A stretch of 11,668 nt of DNA. Source: JAZSMS01 sp045536015 (GTDB taxonomy: Bacteria; Bacillota; Clostridia; Christensenellales; QALW01). Positions 6,587 to 11,668 of the stretch are shown piece by piece. Each line of letters starts with the position of its first letter. Positions within the stretch are counted from its first letter, which is position 1. Below the pieces are notes generated by a model, which saw only the letters and a list, made by a program, of their open reading frames with translations, was not told the origin of the DNA and made no database searches. The stretch covers positions 1 through 11,668 of the forward strand of contig JAZSMS010000040.1 in assembly GCA_045536015.1 (NCBI GenBank). The letters are read 5' to 3'. The translations under genes and the position numbers were made by a program.

Positions 6587-7060
6587 ATGGTTATATTTGG
6601 TTTATTTGTTCCCATTCACATTGTAGTTATTTTTGCACTTGTTATTTTTGCGATAATTGCTCTTATTGTTACCTCAATAAAAACTGCAAAAAAAGAAGCC
6701 GTTCCAGACGTTGACACGCGCGAGAATTTTGGTAACTTTCAAGGCTTATTAAGCCGCGAAGATTTTGAAGTGCGTGCAGAAGACCACGAGCTTGAAATTT
6801 ATCGTCAACAATGGATAAAAGCCGAGCCCGGTGACGAAAAAGATCAATTTTTATTGCTCTATCTTGCACTTAAACAGCTTTTAGCCGAACAAAATGCAGA
6901 CGAAAACGAATGGTCGGACGAGCAGTGTGAAAAACGTATGGACGAGATTATATCCGAATTAAGCAAAAAAACCGGTATTTCTCTTCCGGAAAGCGATTTT
7001 GACGAAGCTATAGAAGAAACTGAAGAAATAGAAGAGAGTTTAGATGAAAGTTCGATATAA
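6587..7060 (+). CDS. Single-span membrane protein with acidic cytoplasmic domain, function unknown
   Basis: I do not recognise this 157-residue protein. It starts with a long hydrophobic segment (about residues 3-29) without a cleavage-site pattern, followed by basic residues (K32, K35, K36), so it is probably anchored with its C-terminus in the cytoplasm. Residues about 45-135 look soluble and helical and contain one cysteine (C114). The last 20 residues are strongly acidic (DEAIEETEEIEE). The start is the ATG at 6587, six bases after AGGAGAG; the open frame reaches further upstream but runs through the promoter. It is the first gene of a three-gene operon, and its last 17 bases overlap the start of the FTR-like gene, which suggests coupled translation and similar amounts of both proteins. 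The context hints at a link with thiol or Fe-S redox chemistry, but this is inference only. Confidence 0.8.
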   Translation: MVIFGLFVPIHIVVIFALVIFAIIALIVTSIKTAKKEAVPDVDTRENFGNFQGLLSREDFEVRAEDHELEIYRQQWIKAEPGDEKDQFLLLYLALKQLLAEQNADENEWSDEQCEKRMDEIISELSKKTGISLPESDFDEAIEETEEIEESLDESSI

Positions 7061-7241
7061 CGAAAATAAAAAAATTGTAGATACAGTTTTGGCAGGCCTT
7101 AAAGCTAAAGGTGGCTATTGTCCCTGCGTTATGGGAAAAAGCGAAGATACAAAGTGCATCTGTACTGATTTTCGCCAAAAAATTAACGATCCCGATTTTG
7201 AGGGATACTGTCACTGTATGCTATATTACAAAGAAAAGTAG
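7044..7241 (+). CDS. Small ferredoxin-thioredoxin reductase catalytic-chain-like Fe-S protein
   Basis: The 65-residue product has six cysteines in three Cys-X-Cys pairs: CPC (26-28), CIC (38-40) and CHC (56-58), the last in the family-typical context YCHCMLYY. This is the signature of the FTR catalytic chain, where four cysteines hold a [4Fe-4S] cluster and two form the redox-active disulfide that reduces thioredoxin with electrons from ferredoxin. By comparison with plant-type FTR, Cys28 and Cys58 would be the disulfide and Cys26, Cys38, Cys40 and Cys56 the cluster ligands. The protein is much shorter than plant-type chains, and its middle pair is displaced. No variable subunit gene is present. 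It overlaps the upstream gene by 17 bases, and the thioredoxin ATG follows 12 bases after its stop, strongly suggesting that this thioredoxin is its partner. Cytoplasmic; electron donor not shown. Confidence 0.85.
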   Translation: MKVRYNENKKIVDTVLAGLKAKGGYCPCVMGKSEDTKCICTDFRQKINDPDFEGYCHCMLYYKEK

Positions 7242-7253
7242 GTGTTTAATTTT

Positions 7254-7553
7254 ATGGTACACGCTGATAAAAACAATTTTAAAGCTGAAATTGCTTCCGG
7301 AGAAGTTTTGGTTGATTTCTGGGCACCCTGGTGCGGTCCCTGTCAAATGATGGCCGAGGTCTTAGAAGAAATGGAAGAAAAAATGCCTAACATTAAAATA
7401 GTAAAGGTAAACGTTGACAATGAGCAGCAGCTTGCAATAGAATATGGTATTTCTTCAATACCTGCATTTTTACTTTTTAAAGACGGCGAATTAAAAGCGC
7501 AAACACTTGGCTATATGCCTCTTGAGCAATTAAAATCAAGACTTGGGTTATAA
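7254..7553 (+). CDS. trxA: Thioredoxin
   Basis: This is a 99-residue cytoplasmic thioredoxin that reduces disulfides in partner proteins. The active site WCGPC is at residues 26-30 after FWAP, the substrate-facing cis-proline is Pro70 (SSIPAF), and the buried Asp equivalent lies in LVDFWAP (Asp21). Length and fold landmarks are typical. The start is the ATG at 7254 with AGGTG at 7240-7244, nine bases upstream; a GTG at 7242 would add four residues but lies inside that ribosome binding site. It is the last gene of the operon with the FTR-like protein, and a hairpin terminator follows. The neighbouring FTR-like protein suggests ferredoxin as the electron source instead of, or besides, an NADPH-dependent thioredoxin reductase, which is not in this window. 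The symbol is by family; other thioredoxins probably exist in the genome. Confidence 0.95.
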   Translation: MVHADKNNFKAEIASGEVLVDFWAPWCGPCQMMAEVLEEMEEKMPNIKIVKVNVDNEQQLAIEYGISSIPAFLLFKDGELKAQTLGYMPLEQLKSRLGL

Positions 7554-7566
7554 AATAAGCAACAAA

Positions 7567-7592
7567 AAACCTTCAGCAAACGCTGAAGGTTT
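7567..7592. terminator. Bidirectional terminator between the thioredoxin gene and clpX
   Basis: An 11-base perfect stem, AAACCTTCAGC (7567-7577) with GCTGAAGGTTT (7582-7592), has a four-base loop. On the minus strand the 3' arm continues as an uninterrupted T run followed by GTT, a strong terminator for tig-clpP-clpX. On the plus strand it is followed by AATTTTATT, adequate for the thioredoxin operon. The stop codons of thioredoxin (7553) and clpX (7597) lie immediately on either side. Confidence 0.9.
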
Positions 7593-7596
7593 AATT

Positions 7597-8838
7597 TTAT
7601 TCTGCTATTCTTTCCTGTTTAAAAACAAGCTGAACTTTTTCTTTTTTTGCAATAGTATCGCCCGTTACAACACATTTTTCAACATTTTTAAGCGATGGAA
7701 CTTCATACATAACTTCCATCATAACGCCTTCTATTACGCTACGCAATCCGCGAGCACCCGTTTTAAGTTCGATTGCCTTTTTAGCAATTTCTTTAAGTGC
7801 ATCCTCAGTAAATTCAAGACGCACACCATCCATTTTAAGCAGTTCGGTGTACTGCTTTGTAAGAGCATTTTTAGGCTTTTGAAGAATGTCAACAAGCATA
7901 TTCTCATCAAGAGCCTGAAGTGAAACAGTTTGTGCCAAGCGACCGATAAGCTCGGGAATAAGTCCAAACTTTTGTAAATCGTAAGGAGTGACCTCTTCAA
8001 AAATTTTACCAAGGTCATCCGATTGCATAACGCTATTAATTTCAGATCCAAAGCCAACAACAGTTTTGCCCGCACGGCGCTTGATAATTTTTTCAAGTCC
8101 GTCAAAAGCTCCGCCACAGATAAACAAAATGTTAGTGGTATCAATTTGAATAAATTCTTGATGCGGATGCTTTCTTCCGCCCGTGGGAGGAACGTTAGAA
8201 ACTGTACCTTCTAAAATTTTTAAAAGCGATTGTTGAACGCCCTCACCTGAAACATCACGTGTTATTGACGGGTTTTCGCTTCTGCGTGCGATTTTATCTA
8301 TTTCATCAATATAAATAATACCGCGCTCTGCCTTTTCAACGTCGTAATCTGCTGCTTGAATAAGACGAAGCAAAATATTTTCAACGTCATCACCAACGTA
8401 GCCTGCCTCAGTTATGGTTGTAGCATCTGCAATAGCAAACGGAACCTTTAAAATTTTAGCAAGCGTTTGCGCAAGATAGGTTTTTCCCGTTCCGGTAGGA
8501 CCAATAAGCAAAATGTTACTTTTTTGAATTTCAACGTCGCTTTTTTGTCCCAAAAGCTTTGCATTTATGCGCTTATAGTGATTATACACGCTTACCGAAA
8601 GGGCCATTTTTGCCCTATCCTGACCAATAACGTATTGATCAAGTACGTTTTTAATCTCTTTAGGAGTAGGCAAATCAATAGTATCACCCGCTAAGCTTGC
8701 CTTGCGCTCATCTTCAAGCGATTCAAGGCAATCATTAACGCAGTCTTCACAAATAAAAACACCGGGAGGGCCTGAAACAAACGACATTCCTGCCTGAGCA
8801 GGAGTGCGTCCGCAAAACACACACCTTATATCTTCCAT
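7597..8838 (-). CDS. clpX: ATP-dependent Clp protease ATP-binding subunit ClpX
   Basis: ClpX is the AAA+ hexamer that unfolds tagged substrates and feeds them into ClpP. The 413-residue protein has an N-terminal zinc-binding domain (Cys6, Cys9, Cys30, Cys33), Walker A GPTGTGKT (113-120), the pore-1 loop GYVG (146-149), Walker B IIYIDE (174-179), the pore-2 loop RKH (222-224), the ClpP-docking tripeptide as VGF (261-263, in place of the common IGF) and sensor 2 GARGLR (361-366). The start is the ATG at 8838, with GGAGAA (8843-8848) at good spacing; a TTG three bases upstream would be too close to that site. It follows clpP by ten bases and ends at a strong terminator. Everything looks functional; VGF fits the [ILV]GF consensus. 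Confidence 0.98.
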   Translation of the reverse strand: MEDIRCVFCGRTPAQAGMSFVSGPPGVFICEDCVNDCLESLEDERKASLAGDTIDLPTPKEIKNVLDQYVIGQDRAKMALSVSVYNHYKRINAKLLGQKSDVEIQKSNILLIGPTGTGKTYLAQTLAKILKVPFAIADATTITEAGYVGDDVENILLRLIQAADYDVEKAERGIIYIDEIDKIARRSENPSITRDVSGEGVQQSLLKILEGTVSNVPPTGGRKHPHQEFIQIDTTNILFICGGAFDGLEKIIKRRAGKTVVGFGSEINSVMQSDDLGKIFEEVTPYDLQKFGLIPELIGRLAQTVSLQALDENMLVDILQKPKNALTKQYTELLKMDGVRLEFTEDALKEIAKKAIELKTGARGLRSVIEGVMMEVMYEVPSLKNVEKCVVTGDTIAKKEKVQLVFKQERIAE

Positions 8839-8848
8839 CAAATTCTCC

Positions 8849-9433
8849 TTACTGTCGTTTTGAATAAATCGAGTCGATTATACCGTATTCAAGGGCCTGC
8901 TGTGCATCCATAAAATGATCGCGTTCGCAGTCCTTTTCAACCTCTTCAAAGGTTTTTCCGGTATTTTGTGCAAGAATTTTATTAAGCTTATTTTTGCATT
9001 TTAAAAGCTGTTCGGCATGGATAATAACGTCAGTAGTCTGTCCCTGCGCTCCGCCAAGTGCCTGATGAATCATAACTTCACTGTTAGGAAGAGCAATTCT
9101 TTTGCCCTTTGCACCCGAAGAAAGCAATACTGCCGCCATCGAAGCCGCCATACCTATACAAATAGTGCATACGTCGGGCTTGATATAATTTATTGTATCA
9201 TAAATTGCCATACCTGCAGTAACACTGCCGCCGGGCGAATTTATATAAAGCATTATATCCTTTTCCGAATCGTCGGCTTCTAAAAACAAAAGCTGTGCAA
9301 CAACGGTATTTGCAACCGCGTCATTAATTTCGCCGCTTAAAAAGATTATACGGTCTTTAAGCAAACGCGAATATATATCATAGCTTCTTTCGCCGCGTCC
9401 GTCTTGCTCTACAACAAAGGGAACAAAACTCAT
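8849..9433 (-). CDS. clpP: ATP-dependent Clp protease proteolytic subunit ClpP
   Basis: ClpP forms the double-heptamer serine protease chamber that works with ClpX, and with ClpC or ClpA types if present elsewhere. The 194-residue product has the usual length. The catalytic triad is Ser98 in GMAASMAA, His123 in MIHQALGG and Asp172 in ERDHFMDA, at the same positions as in the Bacillus subtilis enzyme. The oxyanion region SPGGSV (66-71) is intact, and so is the N-terminal loop start PFVVEQ. The ATG has GGAGG (minus strand, 9441-9445) seven bases upstream. It lies between tig and clpX with gaps of 18 and 10 bases, so the three are almost certainly one transcript. Confidence 0.98.
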   Translation of the reverse strand: MSFVPFVVEQDGRGERSYDIYSRLLKDRIIFLSGEINDAVANTVVAQLLFLEADDSEKDIMLYINSPGGSVTAGMAIYDTINYIKPDVCTICIGMAASMAAVLLSSGAKGKRIALPNSEVMIHQALGGAQGQTTDVIIHAEQLLKCKNKLNKILAQNTGKTFEEVEKDCERDHFMDAQQALEYGIIDSIYSKRQ

Positions 9434-9451
9434 TACGTTTCCTCCAAATAA

Positions 9452-10885
9452 TTATTTTTCTTCAGCTTTAGTGGTCTTTTTTGCAGTAGTCTTTTTTGCA
9501 GCGGGCTTCTTTTCGCCTTCTGCAGCTGCCTTTTTAGCAGCAGGCTTCTTCTCTGCCTTTTCGCCTTCTGCAGCCTTTTTAGCAGTCGACTTCTTTACAG
9601 CCTTTTTAGCAGGATTCTTTTCTTTTAAAAGCTCTAAGGTCTTGTTCATAACAACAACCTCTTTAAAGTAATCCTTTTGATCATCTGTAATAGTCTCTTT
9701 AAACTTATCAGCATTTTCGCCGTAGTTTGCAGCATACTTATCGATCTCTGCAGCAATTTCTTCTTCAGTTGCCTCGATCGCCTCTGCCTTGATTATCTCT
9801 GCTAAAACAAGACGAATTTTTACCGTCTTCTTTGCATTTTCGCGGTACATATCGCGCATTTGTGCAATAGTCATACCGGTGTACTTAAGATAATCTTCAA
9901 ACTTAAGGCCCTGATAGCTTAAGCGCATTTCCATATCGCGAATTTGCTGGTCAATCTGCTGTTCAACCATACAATCGGGAATTTCAACTTCAGCTGCGTC
10001 AGCAATAGCTTCAACACGCTTGTTTTCCATTTCGGTTTCTGCCTGAGAAGCTTTGTTCTTTTCAAGTCTTGCCTTAATATCTGCTTTATATTCATCTAAA
10101 GTATCAAATTCCGAAACGTCTTTAGCAAATTCATCATCAAGAGCGGGAACCTGTTTTTCTTTAATAGAAAGAACCTTAACCTCAAAAACAGCATCCTTGC
10201 CCTTTAATTCTTCGGCATGATACTCTTCGGGGAACTTAACGTTAAGTGCCTTTTCTTCGCCGATAGCCATACCAATCAGCTGCTCTTCAAAGCCGGGAAT
10301 AAAGCTGCCCGAACCAATAACAAGCGTCTGATTTTCGGCAGTGCCGCCTTCAAACTTAACGCCGTCGATGCTGCCTGAATAGTTAAGTCCAACGGTGTCA
10401 CCGTCTTTTACAGCGCGATCCTCTACGTCAACAAGGCGCGAAGCGCGGTCAAGTGCGTGCTGAACCTCGTGATCAACTTCTTCATCGGTTACATTATACT
10501 CAACAAGATCAACCTTTATACCTTCATATTTGCCTAATTTAACTTCAGGCATTAAAGTAACGGTTGCTTTAACCTTAACTGTGCCGTCATCTAAAATATC
10601 TTCAAGATCGATTTCGGGCTGATCAACGGGCTCTAAAGCGTGCTCTTTAACTGCCTCAGCATAAGCTTCAGGGAAAACGTTATTAAACGCATCCTCAAAG
10701 AAAACGCCTGCGCCGTAATACTGCTCGATCATCTTTCTGGGGGCCTTACCCTTTCTGAAGCCGGGAACCGCATATCTTGAACGATTCTTTTCAAAGGCTG
10801 CTTGTGTTGCAGCATCCATCTTTTCTTTGCTGATTTCAAAAGAAAGTACTGCTTGATTTTTTTCATTTTTAACCATGGTGCTCAT
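9452..10885 (-). CDS. tig: Trigger factor with a lysine/alanine-rich C-terminal extension
   Basis: Trigger factor is the ribosome-bound chaperone and peptidyl-prolyl isomerase that meets nascent chains at the exit tunnel. The 477-residue product has the N-terminal ribosome-binding domain (about 1-115) with the signature GFRKGKAPRK (42-51), the FKBP-like PPIase domain (about 160-240, GDTVGLNYSG to AVFEVKV), and the helical C-terminal chaperone arms to about 424. Beyond that is a 53-residue tail (425-477) made of KK, AA, KKPAAKK and AEGEK units, with 19 lysines and 7 glutamates; this is not part of the standard family. The start ATG has GGAGG (10895-10899) nine bases upstream. A second ATG three codons on is too far from that site. 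It is the first gene of tig-clpP-clpX. Confidence 0.97.
   Translation of the reverse strand: MSTMVKNEKNQAVLSFEISKEKMDAATQAAFEKNRSRYAVPGFRKGKAPRKMIEQYYGAGVFFEDAFNNVFPEAYAEAVKEHALEPVDQPEIDLEDILDDGTVKVKATVTLMPEVKLGKYEGIKVDLVEYNVTDEEVDHEVQHALDRASRLVDVEDRAVKDGDTVGLNYSGSIDGVKFEGGTAENQTLVIGSGSFIPGFEEQLIGMAIGEEKALNVKFPEEYHAEELKGKDAVFEVKVLSIKEKQVPALDDEFAKDVSEFDTLDEYKADIKARLEKNKASQAETEMENKRVEAIADAAEVEIPDCMVEQQIDQQIRDMEMRLSYQGLKFEDYLKYTGMTIAQMRDMYRENAKKTVKIRLVLAEIIKAEAIEATEEEIAAEIDKYAANYGENADKFKETITDDQKDYFKEVVVMNKTLELLKEKNPAKKAVKKSTAKKAAEGEKAEKKPAAKKAAAEGEKKPAAKKTTAKKTTKAEEK
9455..9613 (-). repeat. Imperfect in-frame repeats encoding the K/A-rich tail of trigger factor
   Basis: The part of tig that encodes residues 425-477 is built from short repeats. 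A 17-base unit, TTTTCGCCTTCTGCAGC on the plus strand, occurs at 9510-9526 and 9558-9574, exactly 48 bases (16 codons) apart. CCTTTTTAGCAG occurs at 9529-9540, 9574-9585 and 9601-9612, with offsets of 45 and 27 bases. All offsets are multiples of three, so gain or loss of units would lengthen or shorten the tail without a frameshift. Confidence 0.85.
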
Positions 10886-10928
10886 AAATATTTACCTCCA
10901 AGTAAATTATCAATAACAATCGTGAGTT

Positions 10929-10957
10929 ATTATATCATAAGCAATTTTTTTTTGCAA
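10929..10957 (-). promoter_or_regulatory. tig: Predicted sigma-A promoter for tig-clpP-clpX
   Basis: On the minus strand TTGCAA (10952-10957) and a perfect TATAAT (10929-10934) are separated by 17 bases, with TG at the extended -10 position (10936-10937). Transcription would begin near 10922, giving a leader of about 37 bases. I saw no CtsR-like or CIRCE-like inverted repeat next to it, so stress control is not evident here. Confidence 0.78.
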
Positions 10958-11038
10958 TCATTATTATATATAATTTGCCAAAAATACGCAAAAATGGGTA
11001 ATTTTTTAGTTATTTTTAACAAAATTTTAAATAATCTA

Positions 11039-11066
11039 TTGTCTTTTAAACGTTTTATGGTAGAAT
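11039..11066 (+). promoter_or_regulatory. Predicted promoter for the RqcH/NFACT gene
   Basis: TTGTCT (11039-11044) and TAGAAT (11061-11066) are 16 bases apart, and TG at 11058-11059 forms an extended -10. Transcription would start near 11073, about 20 bases before the ATG, with AGGAG at 11081-11085 as ribosome binding site. The 208-base gap 10886-11093 thus holds two divergent promoters. The middle of the gap (about 10960-11035) is A/T-rich with no further feature I can support. Confidence 0.6.
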
Positions 11067-11093
11067 AATTAAAACAAAAAAGGAGTTTTTACT

Positions 11094-11668
11094 ATGCCAA
11101 TGGACGGTTTTACCATCGGCGCGATGGTACACGAACTTAATAACGTTTTATCAGGTGCGCGTATTGATAAGATAAATCAACCCGAGCGTGACGAAATCTT
11201 TATTTTCGCGCGCAATAACGGTCAGAATTACAAATTACTATTATCGTCCTCGGCAGGCTATGCGCGTCTTTGCTTAACCGAAATTTCTAAGCAAAACCCG
11301 CCTGTTCCCTCCTCGTTTTGTATGCTTTTGCGCAAGCATTTAACGGGTTCAAGAATTGCGTCCTTTTTGCAATACGGTAACGAGCGAATTGTTGAAATTA
11401 AATTCGATACTTTAAACGATTTTAACGATCACGAAGAAAAAAAGCTTATTTTAGAAATTATGGGCAAGCACAGCAACATAATTTTTTGTGACAGCTCCGG
11501 CAAAATTCTCGATGCCGCAAGGCATGTAAATTCACTTATGAGCAGTAAGCGCACCGTTCTTCCCGGCGGAGAATACGTTCTTCCACCTTCGCAGGATAAA
11601 ATCAATCCTTTTTGCGAATATAAAGAAATTATGCCCGTTGCGCGAGTAATTGCCGACACTTATTTAGG
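11094..11668 (+). CDS. rqcH: Rqc2/RqcH-type NFACT family ribosome quality-control protein, N-terminal part (3' truncated by window)
   Basis: The frame is open to the window edge and gives the first 191 residues of an NFACT-N domain protein, often annotated as fibronectin-binding protein. In B. subtilis RqcH binds obstructed 50S subunits and recruits tRNA-Ala to add C-terminal alanine tails that mark the stalled chain for proteolysis, mainly by ClpXP. Visible landmarks are MPMDGFTIGAMVHELNN at the start, RIDKINQPERDEI (23-35), NYKLLLS, FCMLLRKHLTG (75-85) and ILEIMGKHSNII (about 119-130), all typical. The Asp-Arg pair known to be needed for RqcH activity appears as Glu97-Arg98. The ATG has AGGAG eight bases upstream. 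The rest of the gene is outside the window. The position beside tig-clpP-clpX is suggestive, as these genes act on the same nascent chains, but the genes are divergent. Confidence 0.92.
   Translation, partial: MPMDGFTIGAMVHELNNVLSGARIDKINQPERDEIFIFARNNGQNYKLLLSSSAGYARLCLTEISKQNPPVPSSFCMLLRKHLTGSRIASFLQYGNERIVEIKFDTLNDFNDHEEKKLILEIMGKHSNIIFCDSSGKILDAARHVNSLMSSKRTVLPGGEYVLPPSQDKINPFCEYKEIMPVARVIADTYL

Noticed and set aside
7543..7923. Plus-strand open frame overlapping the thioredoxin stop and the clpX 3' end
   Set aside because: It runs through the bidirectional terminator and antisense to clpX; the product is Phe/Asn-rich low-complexity sequence typical of antisense AT-rich DNA.
7734..8144. 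136-codon minus-strand open frame inside clpX
   Set aside because: It is an alternative frame fully inside an intact clpX with all AAA+ motifs, with no family-like features.
9471..9671. Plus-strand open frame that reads like a Phe/Ala-rich membrane protein
   Set aside because: It is the antisense of the lysine/alanine repeats of the trigger factor tail; AAG/AAA codons read backwards give Phe and Leu. No ribosome binding site or promoter supports it.
10802..11068. 88-codon plus-strand frame across the tig start and the intergenic region
   Set aside because: It is antisense to the tig N-terminus and passes through both divergent promoters, with no ribosome binding site. Better explained as non-coding.
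10886..11093. CIRCE or CtsR operator in front of tig-clpP-clpX
   Set aside because: I looked for the CIRCE 9-N9-9 inverted repeat and for the CtsR heptad direct repeat and found neither; only AT-rich sequence and two promoters are visible.

Overview
The window reads as a stretch of AT-rich chromosomal core genome from an anaerobic, endospore-forming member of the Clostridia. The evidence is the gene order (ruvB-queA-tgt-yajC and tig-clpP-clpX), an alpha/beta-type small acid-soluble spore protein, a very small ferredoxin-thioredoxin-reductase-like protein next to a thioredoxin, and GGAGG-type ribosome binding sites throughout. I see no phage, transposon, CRISPR, rRNA or tRNA. The genus cannot be decided from this sequence.

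Layout. (1) Positions 2-2932, plus strand: the end of ruvB (Holliday-junction motor), queA and tgt (queuosine tRNA modification) and yajC (Sec accessory protein), closed by a hairpin terminator at 2931-2959. (2) Positions 3020-6475, minus strand: a beta-class DNA methyltransferase with no restriction partner, overlapping recG by 10 bases, followed by the spore-protein gene. (3) Positions 6587-7553, plus strand and divergent from the methyltransferase: a one-span membrane protein of unknown function, a 65-residue FTR-type Fe-S protein and a thioredoxin. This three-gene operon starts at an extended -10 promoter whose -35 region lies in a perfect 8+8 bp palindrome. (4) Positions 7597-10885, minus strand: trigger factor, ClpP and ClpX, the classic chaperone/protease cluster. 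The trigger factor carries an unusual lysine/alanine-rich tail. (5) Positions 11094-end, plus strand and divergent from tig: the N-terminal part of an RqcH/NFACT ribosome quality-control protein, cut by the window edge.

How the genes work together. Regions 4 and 5 both concern nascent-chain quality: folding at the exit tunnel (Tig), degradation (ClpXP) and tagging of stalled chains (RqcH). RuvB and RecG both process branched DNA. The methyltransferase-recG overlap suggests coupled translation, but a functional link is not shown. The region 3 operon is best read as a ferredoxin-driven thiol-reduction module: the FTR-like protein would pass electrons from ferredoxin to the adjacent thioredoxin, and the membrane protein's role is open.

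Most genes here are ordinary housekeeping genes. The parts most worth a second look are the membrane protein/FTR/thioredoxin operon with its shifted cysteine spacing and operator-like palindrome, the solitary methyltransferase fused by overlap to recG, the repeat-built tail of trigger factor, and a Glu-to-Val change beside the substrate-binding aspartate of Tgt.
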